64,000 nt of DNA from contig NZ_JACYHE010000015.1 in assembly GCF_021696945.1 (NCBI RefSeq), forward strand, positions 1-64,000, written 5' to 3'. Source of the DNA: Streptomyces sp. JJ36. GTDB taxonomy: Bacteria; Actinomycetota; Actinomycetes; Streptomycetales; Streptomycetaceae. Numbering within the stretch: position 1 is the first letter of the stretch; the number at the start of each line of letters is the position of its first letter. Shown here piece after piece: positions 19,476 to 30,619 of the stretch. The notes under the pieces were generated by a model. That model worked only from the letters and a program-made list of their open reading frames with translations. It was not told where the DNA came from and ran no database searches. Made by a program: the position numbers and the translations under genes.

Positions 19476-20623
19476 GAGGAGTACGCGCTGTTCTCGTGGA
19501 CGTAGTCGGCGGTCAGATCGTTGGTCCAGATCACGGCGGAGTCCTGGCCGGCGGCCAGGTCGGCGGTGATCGACACCTCGCGGTAGCGCATGTCGACGAG
19601 CCCCCGGTCCTCACCGGTGGAGCCGTCCCGGCACACCCAGACGCCGTTGACGGCGACGCTCAGCCGGTCCGGCTCGAAGGCGGCGGCGGTGGTGCCGATG
19701 GCGGAGAGCACCCGGCCCCAGTTGGGATCCTCGCCGTGCACCGCGCACTTGAGCAGATTGCTGCGCGCGATCGCGCGGCCGACCTCGACCGCGTCCTCCT
19801 CGCTCGCCGCGTTCACCACCTCGACCCGGATGTCCTTGGTGGCGCCCTCCGCGTCCCCGATGAGCTGACGGGACAGGTCGGCGCACACCTCGCGGACGGC
19901 CTCGGCGAACTCCTCGTACCCGGGGGTGACGCCGGAGGCGCCGGAGGCGAGCAGCAGCACCGTGTCGTTGGTCGACATGCAGCCGTCGGAGTCCAGCCGG
20001 TCGAAGGTGGTACGGGTCGCGGCGCGGAGCGCCTTGTCCAGCTCGGGCGCGGCCAGGTCGGCGTCCGTGGTGAGGACGACCAGCATGGTCGCCAGGCCCG
20101 GCGCGAGCATGCCCGCGCCCTTGGCCATGCCGCCGACGCACCAGCCGTCGCGGTCGGCCACGGCGGTCTTGTGCACCGTGTCGGTGGTCTTGATGGCCAG
20201 GGCCGCCTTCTCCCCGCCGTGCGGGGAGAGCTCGGCGGCGGCCGTGCCGATCCCGGGGAGCAGCCGGTCCATCGGCAGCCGGAGCCCGATCAGCCCGGTG
20301 GAGGCGACGGCCACCTCGCCCGCCTGGTGCCCCAGCACCTCGGCGGCCCTCTCGGCGGTGGCGTGCGTGTCCTGGAAGCCGGCCGGGCCGGTGCAGGCGT
20401 TGGCGCCCCCGGAGTTCAGTACCACGGAGGTCACGCGGCCCCCCTTGACCACCTGCTCGGACCAGAGGACCGGCGCCGCCTTGACGCGGTTCGCGGTGAA
20501 GACGCCGGCGGCGGCGTCGCGGGGGCCCTGATTGACCACCAGGGCGAGGTCGGGGCCGCCGCTCTCCTTGATCCCGGCGGCGATCCCCGCCGCGGTGAAC
20601 CCTGCGGGTGCGGTCACGCTCAC
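19472..20623 (-). CDS. argJ: Bifunctional ornithine acetyltransferase / N-acetylglutamate synthase
   Basis: This 383-residue ArgJ recycles the acetyl group from acetylornithine to glutamate, and may also make N-acetylglutamate from acetyl-CoA. Like its family it should self-cleave before the nucleophilic Thr in [20 protein letters not shown] (about residue 180). The oxyanion segment [13 protein letters not shown] and the C-terminal SGEDRG-like region are present. The start is a GTG with GGAGAA nine bases upstream. A 31-codon ORF ends in a TGA that overlaps this GTG. Unusually, a 127-bp spacer with a duplicated 25-mer separates it from argC. Confidence 0.95.
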   Translation of the reverse strand: MSVTAPAGFTAAGIAAGIKESGGPDLALVVNQGPRDAAAGVFTANRVKAAPVLWSEQVVKGGRVTSVVLNSGGANACTGPAGFQDTHATAERAAEVLGHQAGEVAVASTGLIGLRLPMDRLLPGIGTAAAELSPHGGEKAALAIKTTDTVHKTAVADRDGWCVGGMAKGAGMLAPGLATMLVVLTTDADLAAPELDKALRAATRTTFDRLDSDGCMSTNDTVLLLASGASGVTPGYEEFAEAVREVCADLSRQLIGDAEGATKDIRVEVVNAASEEDAVEVGRAIARSNLLKCAVHGEDPNWGRVLSAIGTTAAAFEPDRLSVAVNGVWVCRDGSTGEDRGLVDMRYREVSITADLAAGQDSAVIWTNDLTADYVHENSAYSS

Positions 20624-20715
20624 TGCGATTCTCCGTTCGCTTCTCCGGCTGCGCAGCGCAGCAGCGCGCCCCGCACCACCGGCCACCGGTACGTCGCTGC
20701 TCCGCCGACGCTCAC
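20620..20715 (-). CDS. Possible 31-residue small ORF coupled to argJ
   Basis: In the argC-argJ spacer a GTG (20715) opens a 31-codon frame that ends in TGA overlapping the argJ GTG (GTGA). Both its start context (GGAGAAGCGAACGG then GTGAGCGT) and its end lie in the two copies of a duplicated element, so the ORF may be a by-product of the duplication. The ribosome site is about 20 bases upstream of the GTG, too far to be ideal. The peptide (start MSVGGAATYRWP) matches nothing I know. Confidence 0.2.
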   Translation of the reverse strand: MSVGGAATYRWPVVRGALLRCAAGEANGESQ

Positions 20716-20747
20716 AGCAGCCCCGTTCGCTTCTCCGGCCGCGCAGC
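20633..20747. repeat. Direct duplication of a 25-mer in the argC-argJ spacer
   Basis: CCGTTCGCTTCTCCGGCTGC plus GCAGC at 20633-20657 recurs at 20723-20747 with one difference. In the argJ direction each copy provides GGAGAAGCGAACGG followed within 7-9 bases by GTGAGCGT, so the argJ ribosome-site and start region itself appears duplicated. Confidence 0.75.
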
Positions 20748-20750
20748 CGG

Positions 20751-21834
<1,084 letters not shown>

Positions 21835-22022
21835 CGTCTCCCGTGGCTCGCCGGTGGCCTGGTCGGACGGGGAAATCGACGGGACGTCGACGGGAAGGGG
21901 CCGCCTCGGCGGGCGGGAAACCGCAGGCGTCGCCGCGCCCCCGCAGGATACGTTCGGGCAGCCGGACGCAGGCCCGGCACCGCCCCGCAACGGGGACGGC
22001 GAGAAGCAGCGGGGGGGGCACC

Positions 22023-22634
22023 GTGATCTCGGACTATCAGCAACACCTGCGAGAACGCCTGCTGTCCGTCCCGGAGACGCAGCCGCCGTCCCCGTGGCGC
22101 CCGGTCCTGCGGCGCACCCCCGTGGGCGGGCTGCTCGGCATCGGCTTCGCCGTCGCCCCGGGTACCGGCCACGACCTCGTCATGGTGGTCTCCACCGACG
22201 GCCATGGGCTCTTCGACGCCGTCACCGGCGAGAAGATCGCCCGCGACCGTGACCCCGACCCCGGCGCGAGCACCCCGGACGCGGTGCCGGACCTCTCCTG
22301 CCCGGGGCTCGGCCCTGTCGCCGCGACCCGCGTACGCATCGCGGGCCTCTTCGGAGGGGGCCTGCACGCCACCACCCTCGACGGCTGGAGCCTGGACACC
22401 GTCAGCCCCGAGTGGCCGGATGACCGGGTGCTGCTCTCCGCCCGTGGGGGAGCACCCTGGACCGGGCGGCACGGCGAGGGCTGGTGGCATGTCTTCGACT
22501 CCCACTACTCCGAACTGCGGGCCGCCGGCTTCTCGCCGTCCGGGCGCACTCTCGCCGTCGCCACCAGCAGCGACCTGACGCTCTGGGCCCGTCCCGTGCA
22601 CGGCGAGGAGCCCCCGGGCGAGGCCGGGGCGTGA
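22023..22634 (+). CDS. Hypothetical soluble protein
   Basis: This 203-residue protein has no signal peptide or membrane helix. It contains repeated beta-like segments (VSTDGHGLFDAVTGEK, about 60-75, and FDSHYSELRAAGFSPSGRTLAVAT near the C-terminus) that look like WD-type or beta-propeller fragments. I recognise no family. The start is a GTG after a run of eight G that can act as the ribosome site. It is divergent from argC and converges on a HAD hydrolase. Confidence 0.65.
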   Translation: MISDYQQHLRERLLSVPETQPPSPWRPVLRRTPVGGLLGIGFAVAPGTGHDLVMVVSTDGHGLFDAVTGEKIARDRDPDPGASTPDAVPDLSCPGLGPVAATRVRIAGLFGGGLHATTLDGWSLDTVSPEWPDDRVLLSARGGAPWTGRHGEGWWHVFDSHYSELRAAGFSPSGRTLAVATSSDLTLWARPVHGEEPPGEAGA

Positions 22635-22642
22635 CCGGGACG

Positions 22643-22740
22643 CCGGGCCGCGATGCACGCGGGGCAGACCTCGGCCTGCGGCCCGGCGGACGACGCCCTG
22701 CGGGAGCCGCCGCCCCCGCCCTGACGGCGCGGCGGCGGCA
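22643..22740. terminator. Hairpins between converging genes
   Basis: CCGGGCCGC (22643-22651) can pair with 22678-22686, and a second GC-rich stem (GCCGCCGC with GCGGCGGC) follows around 22708-22738. Together they could stop transcription from either side. Confidence 0.4.
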
Positions 22741-22760
22741 AGAGGGAGCCCGGCGACCGC

Positions 22761-23504
22761 TCAGGGCCGCTCCAGGAGTGCGGCGAGGTCCGGTACCACC
22801 ACGTCCGCGCCGTGCGCGCGGAGGGCGCGGGCCTGCCCGGCCCGGTCCACGCCCACCACCAGGGCGAAGCGGCCGGCCCGGCCGGCCTCGACGCCGGCCA
22901 GCGCGTCCTCGAACACGGCCGCCCGGGAGGGCTCGGTGTGCAGGGCCCGGGCCGCCGCGAGGTAGGTGTCCGGCGCCGGCTTGCCGCGCAGGCCCCGCTC
23001 CCGGGCCACCACCCCGTCGATCCGCGCGTCGAACTGGCCGGCGATGCCGGCGGCGGCCAGCACCTCGCGGCAGTTGGCGCTGGACGAGACGACGGCGCGC
23101 AGCAGCCCGGCATCCCCGGCCGCCCGCAGGTAGGCCACCGAGCCCTCGTACACCGCCACGCCCTGCTCGCGGAGCAGGCGGAGCAGCAGGGCGTTCTTGC
23201 GGGCGCCGAGGGCGTGCACGGTCTCCGCGCCGGGCGGGTCTCCGGGGCCGCCCTCGGGCAGCCGGAGGGAGCGGGAGGCGAGGAATGTGCGGATCCCGTC
23301 GGCGCGGGGCCGGCCGTCCACGTAGGCGGCGTAGTCGCGGACCGGGTCGAAGGGCACGAAGGGGGTGCCCGTGCGCTCCGCCCGGTCCCGCAGGAAGCCG
23401 TCGAAGGCGTCCTTCCAGGCGGCCGCGTGCACGGTGGCCGTCCGGGTGAGGACGCCGTCGAGGTCGAAGAGGCAGGCGCGTACGCGTTCCGGGAGGCCCA
23501 GCAT
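22761..23504 (-). CDS. HAD hydrolase, beta-phosphoglucomutase-like
   Basis: This 247-residue protein has the HAD nucleophile motif [13 protein letters not shown] (Asp14 and Asp16), the [13 protein letters not shown] motif II (about residues 137-149), [12 protein letters not shown] with the motif III Lys, and the [14 protein letters not shown] motif IV. A helical cap with WKDAFDGFL lies between motif I and II. The family includes beta-phosphoglucomutases and sugar phosphatases; the substrate is unknown. The ATG is seven bases after the end of the glycosylase gene, with AGGTGAGGG as ribosome site inside its last codons. Confidence 0.85.
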   Translation of the reverse strand: MLGLPERVRACLFDLDGVLTRTATVHAAAWKDAFDGFLRDRAERTGTPFVPFDPVRDYAAYVDGRPRADGIRTFLASRSLRLPEGGPGDPPGAETVHALGARKNALLLRLLREQGVAVYEGSVAYLRAAGDAGLLRAVVSSSANCREVLAAAGIAGQFDARIDGVVARERGLRGKPAPDTYLAAARALHTEPSRAAVFEDALAGVEAGRAGRFALVVGVDRAGQARALRAHGADVVVPDLAALLERP

Positions 23505-23511
23505 GCGTCCC

Positions 23512-24270
23512 TCACCTCTGGCAGTGCGGGCACCAGACGGTGGCGCGCCCGGCGATCCGGTCCCGGCGCAGGGTGCCGGAGCAGCGCGGGCACCGCCCGT
23601 CGGGGTCGTCCCGGTGTCCGGTGAGCCAGGAGGGCCGGTCGGGGACGCGGCCGGCGCGCATCGCCGGGCGCAGCGTCCGGCGCAGCTCGGTGTGGAGGGT
23701 GCGGCGTTCCGCGGGGGTGAGTTCCGCGGCCCGGCGGCCGGGGCGCAGCCGGGCGCGCCAGAGGATCTCGTCGGCGAGCAGGTTGCCCAGCCCGGCGACG
23801 GCCGACTGGTCGAGCAGGACGGACTTGACTCCGCCGCGCCGCCCGCCCAGCAGTCCGTCGAGCTCCGTGCGGCTCAGCCCGGCGGCGTCCGGGCCCTGCC
23901 CGGCCAGGGTGCGCCGGACCACGTCGTCGTCCGCGCCCTGCGGCGCGTACCAGAGGCCCTTGAGCTTGCGCTGGTCGCGGTAGCACAGGCGGTCGTCGCC
24001 GAGGGTGAGCAGCACCCGGTCGTGGCGGTGGGCCCGCTCACCGGCCGGGCGGCAGTCCAGGCGCCCGGTCATGCCGAAGTGCAGCAGCAGCGCGGGGCCG
24101 TCCTCGGTGGGGGCGAGGAGCCACTTGCCGTGCCGTTCGGGGGTGCCGAGGACCCGGCCCTGCAGGGTGCTGCGCAGCCGGCGCGCGGTCACCCCGTGCA
24201 GGACGCCGGTGTCGGCGACCTCGACCCGGTCGATCCGCCGGAACCCCTCGACGTCCGGCAGCTCGGGCAT
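23512..24270 (-). CDS. Fpg/Nei-family DNA glycosylase
   Basis: This 252-residue base-excision enzyme removes oxidised bases and nicks abasic sites. The N-terminus is [10 protein letters not shown], with the catalytic Pro2 (N-terminal amine) and Glu3. The beta-clamp Lys fits RHGKWLLAP (about residue 49). The helix-two-turn-helix is in [20 protein letters not shown], and a C-terminal zinc finger has Cys pairs CPRC and CPHC. Fpg proper usually has PELPEVE, so this is an actinobacterial Nei-like subtype. It is co-transcribed with the HAD hydrolase. Confidence 0.9.
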   Translation of the reverse strand: MPELPDVEGFRRIDRVEVADTGVLHGVTARRLRSTLQGRVLGTPERHGKWLLAPTEDGPALLLHFGMTGRLDCRPAGERAHRHDRVLLTLGDDRLCYRDQRKLKGLWYAPQGADDDVVRRTLAGQGPDAAGLSRTELDGLLGGRRGGVKSVLLDQSAVAGLGNLLADEILWRARLRPGRRAAELTPAERRTLHTELRRTLRPAMRAGRVPDRPSWLTGHRDDPDGRCPRCSGTLRRDRIAGRATVWCPHCQR

Positions 24271-24418
24271 GGCACCGACCTCGCTCCGTACGGGCTCGTG
24301 CGGCTCGCGGGCCGGGTGGCGGCCCGTACGCCCATTGTCCCGCGGGCGGGAACGGCGGCATCCCGGGGCGTCTCCGCCGGCGCCCCCCGGGGGGGGCCGG
24401 TCGGGGACCGGGGAGCCG

Positions 24419-24985
24419 TCACTCCAGGCTCAGCGACCACTCCCCCGCCCGCCCGGTGAAGCCCACGGCGGACAGCGGGTGGGCCTCGATACGCCAGTAC
24501 GTGTGCGGGGGCGCCCGGAGGACGTAGCACACGGCTGCCCGCAGCACCGCGGGCTCGGTGACGGCCACCACCCAGTCGTCACCGTCCACGGGGCGGGTGT
24601 CCAGCCAGCCGCCGACGCGGCCGATGAAGTCCAGCAGCGACTCCCCGCCGTGCGGGGCGGCGCGCGGGTCGGTCAGCCAGGCGTCGACCGCGTCCGGCTC
24701 CCGGGCCGCGACCTCCTGGAGCGTACGGCCCCGCCAGCGCCCCATGTCGCAGTCGCGCAGCGCGGGCTGGGCGAGCGGGGCGAGGCCGAGGACGTCGCCG
24801 GTGGCACGGCAGCGGGCGGACGGGGAGCAGTAGCGGAGCTCGGCGGCGGAGAGCCGGGAGAGCCAGGGCACGGCCTGCTGGAGCTCCCGCCAGCCCGCCT
24901 CGTCCAGCGACCGGTCGTCGTCGAAGCGCACATCGAGCACCGAGGAGCTGCGGGCGGGCGCGAGCAGCGTGACACGTATGTGCAT
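24419..24985 (-). CDS. Histidine-phosphatase-fold protein lacking catalytic histidines
   Basis: This 188-residue protein has the scaffold of the phosphoglycerate-mutase/histidine-phosphatase superfamily: CSPSARCRATGDVLGL (about residues 52-67), CDMGRWRGRTLQEV and HGGESLLDFIGRVGGWL. The N-terminal RHG motif that supplies the phosphorylated His is replaced by LLAPARSSS, and the second catalytic His segment (usually VTHGG) reads AVTEPAVLRAA. It is therefore probably not a phosphatase. I recall similar proteins near predicted cobalt transporters in actinobacteria, but none is adjacent here. It stands alone between nei and the MocR regulator. Confidence 0.75.
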   Translation of the reverse strand: MHIRVTLLAPARSSSVLDVRFDDDRSLDEAGWRELQQAVPWLSRLSAAELRYCSPSARCRATGDVLGLAPLAQPALRDCDMGRWRGRTLQEVAAREPDAVDAWLTDPRAAPHGGESLLDFIGRVGGWLDTRPVDGDDWVVAVTEPAVLRAAVCYVLRAPPHTYWRIEAHPLSAVGFTGRAGEWSLSLE

Positions 24986-25066
24986 CCGGTGATCATAGGG
25001 TGAAGAGCCCGTTTGTTCGATACCCCGTCAACAGGGAGTCGAAGGGATCTTCCGGGCGCCGGGCGC

Positions 25067-26510
25067 TCAGCGCCCCGGCTCCTCCCAGGCCGCGCGGAGC
25101 CGGCGGACCCCCTCGGCGATCTCCTCGGTGCCCGCGGCGGGGGCGTAGCTGAGCCGCAGGTGCGGGGCGGGCGACTCGGCCGGGAAGTAGGGGCGGCCCG
25201 CCGTCACCGAGACGCCGTGCCGCAGCGCGGAGGCGACCAGCGCGGCCTCGTCCGTACCGTCCGGGAGCCGGAGCCACAGGTGGTAGCCGCCCCGTGCCGC
25301 GTGCGGCGTGGGCAGCTCCGGGAGTTCCCGGGCCAGCGCGGTGAGCATCGCCTCCCGGCGCCGTCGCAGCTCGCCGCCGATCCCGCGCAGGTGCCGGTCC
25401 CAGGCGGGAGCGCCGACGAGTTCCAGGGCGGCCTCCTGCAGCGGGCGCGGCACGAAGAAGGCGTCCACCACCTGGACGGCCCGCAACCGTTCCAGGGCCG
25501 GGCCGCGGGCGGCCAGCGCGCCGACCCGGAGGCTGGGCGAGGCCGCCTTGGTCAGCGAGCAGACGTGCACCACGACGCCGTCCGGGTCGTCCGCACGGAG
25601 GGTGCCGGGCAGCGGCCCGGCGTCCTCGTGGGCCAGCCGGCGGGCGAAGTCGTCCTCCACCACGAAGGCGCCCGCAGCGCGGGCCGCCTCCAGCACGGCG
25701 GCCCGCCGGTCCTCGGCGAGGACCGCGCCGGTGGGGTTCTGGAAGAGCGGCTGGCAGACGAAGAGCCGGGCACCGCTGGCCCGGAAGGCGTCGGCGAGGA
25801 GGCCGGGACGGACACCGTCGGCGTCCGCGGGCACCGGGAGGGGGCGGAGCCCGGAGGCGCGGGCCGCGCCGAGCATCCCGGGGTAGGTGGGCGACTCGAC
25901 CAGCACGGCGGCTCCGGGCGGCGCCAGCGCGCGCAGCGCGGTGGTGAGGGCGCTCTGCCCGCCCGCGGTGACCAGCACGTCGGAGGCGTTCACCGCCCCG
26001 GAGGGGCCGCCGATCTCGCGGCCGAACCAGGCCCGCAGCTCGGACACGCCCTCCAGGGGCGGGCGCCCCCAGGCCCCTGGCCGGCGGCCGGCGCGGGCGA
26101 GGGCCGCGGAGAGCGCCCGCTCGGGCTGGAGAACCTCCGGCAGATAGCCACCGCTCAGCTCGATCACCCCGGGCGGCGGCGTGGTCAGGGTGGCGGTGAC
26201 CCCGCTCGCGTCGACGCTGCGCTGCACCGGGCCGGGCGCGGACTCGGCGCTCAGCGCGACCTCCTGCCAGGAGGTGTCGCCGGCGGCGGGCGCGGCCGCC
26301 CGCGGCGCGGCCCGGAACGCCCCGGCGCCCGGACGGGTCACCAGCAGGCCCTCGGCGGCGAGGGCGGCGAGAGCGCGGGAGACGGTGACCGGGCTGACGC
26401 GGTAGCGCTCGATGAGCGCCCGGCTGGACGGCAGCTTCTCGCCGGGAGAGTAGCGATTCAGGTCCGCGCGCAGGGAAGCGACGAGTTCTCCCACACTGCT
26501 ACGCTGTTGC

Positions 26511-26512
<2 letters not shown>
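25067..26512 (-). CDS. MocR-type GntR regulator with aminotransferase domain
   Basis: This 481-residue protein has an N-terminal GntR winged helix (SRALIERYRVSPVTVSRALA, about residues 31-50) fused to a fold-type-I PLP domain. The NPTGAV loop, VVEDDFARRL and the Schiff-base Lys in CSLTKAASPSLRVG are present. Such proteins sense an amine, amino acid or vitamer with PLP. The usual Tyr of EDDY is Phe here. Its ATG (26512) overlaps that of the divergent EamA gene, and no ribosome site is present, so translation is probably leaderless. It very likely controls that transporter. Confidence 0.88.
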
Positions 26513-27440
<928 letters not shown>

Positions 27441-27527
27441 CGAGCGCGGGGCCGCCCCGCCCGCCGTAGACTGTGACCCACGGCACAAGCCGACGTATCA
27501 CCACCTGCGGACAGGAGGGCACCGCGG

Positions 27528-27725
27528 ATGCAAGCACAGTCGGGCGACAAGCTGCTGGTGCACGGCAGGACCGTGGGCCAGCACGACAAGGTCGCGGAGA
27601 TCGTGGAGGTCCTGGGGTCCGACGGCGAACCCCCCTACCGGGTGCGCTTCGAGGACGGCCACGAGGCGGTGATGTCGCCGGGGCCCGATTCCGTGGTGCG
27701 GCACGAGGAGAAGCCGCAGCGCTGA
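27528..27725 (+). CDS. DUF1918 small protein
   Basis: This 65-residue protein of the DUF1918 family has the conserved KLLVHGRTVGQHDKVAEIVE start and a YRVRFEDGHEAVMSPGPDS core, an SH3-like beta barrel. The function is unknown. AGGAGGG lies nine bases before the ATG. A strong hairpin follows. Confidence 0.88.
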   Translation: MQAQSGDKLLVHGRTVGQHDKVAEIVEVLGSDGEPPYRVRFEDGHEAVMSPGPDSVVRHEEKPQR

Positions 27726-27755
27726 GCGCCCCCGGCACCCGGTTCGCGGCACGCT

Positions 27756-27791
27756 GGTGCGTGCCCCTCCCCGCACGGGAGGGCACGCACC
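27756..27791. terminator. Bidirectional terminator between DUF1918 and the GHL10 hydrolase
   Basis: GGTGCGTGCCCCTCCC (27756-27771) pairs with 27777-27791 over 15 bp with one bulge around a five-base loop, between converging genes. Confidence 0.75.
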
Positions 27792-27882
27792 CGCGGCGCG
27801 TTGACGGTCCGTCGCCGGCGCACGGCCGTACGGCACCGGTGACGGCCGGGGCCGCAGGCGCCGCACGGACGGGGAGGCGGGG

Positions 27883-29139
27883 TCAGCGTGGCGGCCGCAC
27901 CCGGCACCGGTAGTGGTCCTCCACCACCCGCGTCATCGCGCCCAGCGGGTCGGCGGCCACCTGGCGCGCCGAGAAGTAGACGTTGCCGCGCACCCGCGGG
28001 TGGTCGCGGCAGAAGTCCAGATGGCGGGAGAGCTCGGCCGGGTCGTGCCAGGCCGGGCCCTGGTTCGCGGCACCGACCTTGTAGAGGGCCTCGCCGACGA
28101 AGAGGTCCACGCCGGTGTCCCGCACCACCTCCGACCACCAGGGCACCAGCACGGCGTAGTCCGCGACGGCGAAGCCGATGTTCCAGTACACCTGCGGCAC
28201 GATGTAGTCGAGCCACCCCTCGCGCACCCACTTCCGGGTGTCCGCGTAGAGGTCGTCGTACGTCTGCACACCGCCCCGGGTGTCCGAGCCCTCCGGGTCG
28301 GTGGCGCTGTTCCGCCAGATCGCGAACGGGCTGACGCCGAACCGCACCCGTGGCCGGGTGCGGCGGATCCGTGCGGCGGTCTCCCGCACCAGCAGGTCGA
28401 TGTTGTTCCGGCGCCAGGCGGCCCGGTCCGGGAAGTCCCCGCCGTGCTCGGCGTAGGCGGCGTCGTCGTCGAAGACCTCGCCCGCGACCGGGTAGGGGTA
28501 GAAGTAGTCGTCCCAGTGCACCGCGTCGATGTCGTACCGCTCGACGGCGTCGAGCATGGCGTCCTGCACGAAGCGGCGCACCTCGGGCAGCCCCGGGTTG
28601 TAGTAGAGCTTGCCGCCGTACGGCACCACCCACTCCGGGTGCCGCCGCGCGGGGTGCTCCGGCACCAGCCGCTCCGGGTCACCGTGGTTGGCGATCCGGT
28701 AGGGGTTGAACCAGGCGTGCAGTTCCAGACCGCGGCGGTGGGCCTCGCGCACCGCGAAACCCAGCGGGTCCCAGCCCGGGTCCCGCCCCTGGACACCGGT
28801 GAGCCACGCCGACCACGGCTCGTGGGGCGAGGGCCAGAAGGCGTCGGCCGTCGGCCGCACCTGGAGCACCACCGTGTTCAGCCGCCGCTCCACCGCCGTG
28901 TCCAGGTGGGCGAGCAACTCGGCCTGCTGCTCCGCCGCCGGCAGGCCCGTCCGGGACGGCCAGTCGATGTTGGCGACCGTCGCCACCCACATCCCCCGCA
29001 TCTGCGGGCGCCGCCACCGGCCGTGCGTCGCGGAACCGTCCGTACGGGCCACCGCGGACGGCACGGCCAGCGCGGGCACGGCGAGCAGCCCGGCCGCGGC
29101 GGCGCCCAGGGTTCTCCGGGTGATCGGGTTACGGTCCAT
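27883..29139 (-). CDS. Tat-exported GHL10 (DUF187) glycoside-hydrolase-like protein
   Basis: This 418-residue secreted protein begins with a twin-arginine-like signal (MDRNPITRRTLGAAAAGLLA, ending near SAVA). The mature domain is the glycosyl-hydrolase-like 10 family: RGMWVATVANIDWPSR, LQVRPTADAFWPS, LELHAWFNPYRIA and DAVHWDDYFYPYP, with the acidic residues of a TIM barrel. Family members act on cell-wall or polysaccharide glycans, but the substrate is not known. AGGAGGACACGAGA lies before the ATG. Confidence 0.9.
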   Translation of the reverse strand: MDRNPITRRTLGAAAAGLLAVPALAVPSAVARTDGSATHGRWRRPQMRGMWVATVANIDWPSRTGLPAAEQQAELLAHLDTAVERRLNTVVLQVRPTADAFWPSPHEPWSAWLTGVQGRDPGWDPLGFAVREAHRRGLELHAWFNPYRIANHGDPERLVPEHPARRHPEWVVPYGGKLYYNPGLPEVRRFVQDAMLDAVERYDIDAVHWDDYFYPYPVAGEVFDDDAAYAEHGGDFPDRAAWRRNNIDLLVRETAARIRRTRPRVRFGVSPFAIWRNSATDPEGSDTRGGVQTYDDLYADTRKWVREGWLDYIVPQVYWNIGFAVADYAVLVPWWSEVVRDTGVDLFVGEALYKVGAANQGPAWHDPAELSRHLDFCRDHPRVRGNVYFSARQVAADPLGAMTRVVEDHYRCRVRPPR

Positions 29140-29455
29140 TCTCGTGTCCTCCTGGTGCGCGCTGGACGGCCGCGGACGGGCCGCGGTGCCGGAACCGGTG
29201 GCTCGCGCACGAGCGTCGGGCCGGCCGCGGGGCCGGGCAAGCACCCGGAGCGGCGCGCCCAGGTACGGCCGCGCGCCGCTCCGTCCTCTTGACAACGGGT
29301 GACCGGCCGGCCGCGGTGTGCGGTGGCCGCCCGGGGAGCCGCCCCGGGGGCTCCGTCGGGCGGAGGGCCGGGGTAACGTCGGGCGGCGAGGCGTTGCGGC
29401 CCGGGGACCCCACGGCCGCGCCGCCAGGGGACCCGAGATCTGCGAAAGGCACGAG
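29140..29455. other. 316-bp divergent promoter region
   Basis: No gene is seen. The region must hold the promoters of the leftward GHL10 gene and the rightward dehydrogenase. TTGACA on the plus strand (29289-29294) has no clear -10 at normal spacing. TAACGT (29374-29379) about 75 bp before the dehydrogenase start is a possible -10. Several GC-rich short repeats are present. Confidence 0.5.
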
Positions 29456-30316
29456 GTGACCGACATCGAACGCGTCGGAGTGGTGGGCTGCGGCCAGATG
29501 GGCGCCGGGATCGCCGAGGTGTGTGCGCGCGCCGGGCTGGACGTCCTGGTCGCCGAGACCACCGGGGAGGCGCTGGAGCTGGGCCGGACCCGCCTGGTGA
29601 GCTCGCTGGACAAGGCCGTCGCCCGGGGGAAGCTGGCCGAGGAGGAGCGCGACGCCACGCTGGACCGGCTGGCCTTCACCACCGACCTGGGCGAGTTCGC
29701 CGACCGCGACCTCGTCATCGAGGCCGTGGTGGAGAACGAGCAGGTCAAGACGGAGATCTTCCAGGTGCTCGACCAGGTCGTCACCCGGAGCGACGCCATC
29801 CTGGCCTCGAACACCTCCTCCATCCCGCTGGTCAAGCTGGCCGTGGCGACCTCCCGCCCGGACCACGTGCTGGGCATCCACTTCTTCAACCCGGCCCCGG
29901 TGCAGCAGCTTGTGGAGCTGATCCCCGCGCTGACGACCAGCGAGGAGACGGTCAAGCGCGCCGAGGAGACGGTCGGCAAGGTACTGGGCAAGCACGCCAT
30001 CCGCGCCCAGGACCGCTCGGGCTTCGTGGTCAACGCGCTGCTCATCCCGTACCTGCTGTCGGCGATCCGGATGTACGAGTCGGGCATCGCCAGCCGGGAG
30101 GACATCGACAACGGGATGGAGATGGGGTGCGCGCACCCCATGGGCCCGCTCAAGCTGTCGGATCTGATCGGCCTGGACACCGTCGCCTCGGTGGCCGACT
30201 CGATGTACGCGGAGTTCAAGGAGCCGCTGTACGCCGCGCCGCCGCTGCTCCAGCGGATGGTGGACGCGGGACGGCTGGGCCGTAAGACCGGCGCCGGCTT
30301 CTACCCCTACGCCTGA
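29456..30316 (+). CDS. 3-hydroxybutyryl-CoA dehydrogenase
   Basis: This 286-residue NAD(P)-dependent enzyme oxidises 3-hydroxyacyl-CoA (or reduces acetoacetyl-CoA). The dinucleotide loop is VGVVGCGQMGAGIAEVCARA (about residues 7-26). The catalytic His is in LGIHFFNPAP (about 141), paired with ELIPALTTS. The C-terminal helical domain has GFVVNALLIPYL and LGRKTGAGFYPY. The start is a GTG with GAAAGG six bases upstream. There is no partner gene beside it. Confidence 0.93.
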   Translation: MTDIERVGVVGCGQMGAGIAEVCARAGLDVLVAETTGEALELGRTRLVSSLDKAVARGKLAEEERDATLDRLAFTTDLGEFADRDLVIEAVVENEQVKTEIFQVLDQVVTRSDAILASNTSSIPLVKLAVATSRPDHVLGIHFFNPAPVQQLVELIPALTTSEETVKRAEETVGKVLGKHAIRAQDRSGFVVNALLIPYLLSAIRMYESGIASREDIDNGMEMGCAHPMGPLKLSDLIGLDTVASVADSMYAEFKEPLYAAPPLLQRMVDAGRLGRKTGAGFYPYA

Positions 30317-30619
30317 GCGGCTCACCCCGGTGCCCCGCCCGGTGCGTCCCGCGACGGAATCCGCGCGCTGAGGCCCGGACCCGCTGGTCGAGGCGGTACG
30401 GGGCCCGGCAGGGCGTAGGCCACCCGGCGCCGCCAGGACGGCGCCCGCAGCCCGCGCGGCAGCCCCGGGCCACCGGCCGGAGCGCGGTACGGCCGGGACG
30501 GGGTGCCGGGCCGCCGCCCCCGGCCGGCGAACGGCCCGCCGCTCCCCGGTCGGGGGCGGCGGGCCGGCCCGTCCCGTGCCGCAGCGCGGGTGGGGCGTGC
30601 GGCCCTTCGGCGTGCGGGG
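30317..30619. other. 303-bp spacer between converging genes, dominated by a long hairpin
   Basis: The stretch lies between the dehydrogenase and pheT stops. It holds the large imperfect hairpin annotated at 30495-30575 and GC-rich sequence that I cannot assign. The frames open across it look like chance shadows in high-GC DNA. Confidence 0.5.
30495..30575. terminator. Large bidirectional hairpin downstream of pheT
   Basis: The left arm 30495-30527 and right arm 30546-30575 pair over about 28 of 30 positions (core GCCGCCGCCCCCG), with small bulges and an 18-base loop. It would terminate pheST and the converging dehydrogenase gene. Confidence 0.65.
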
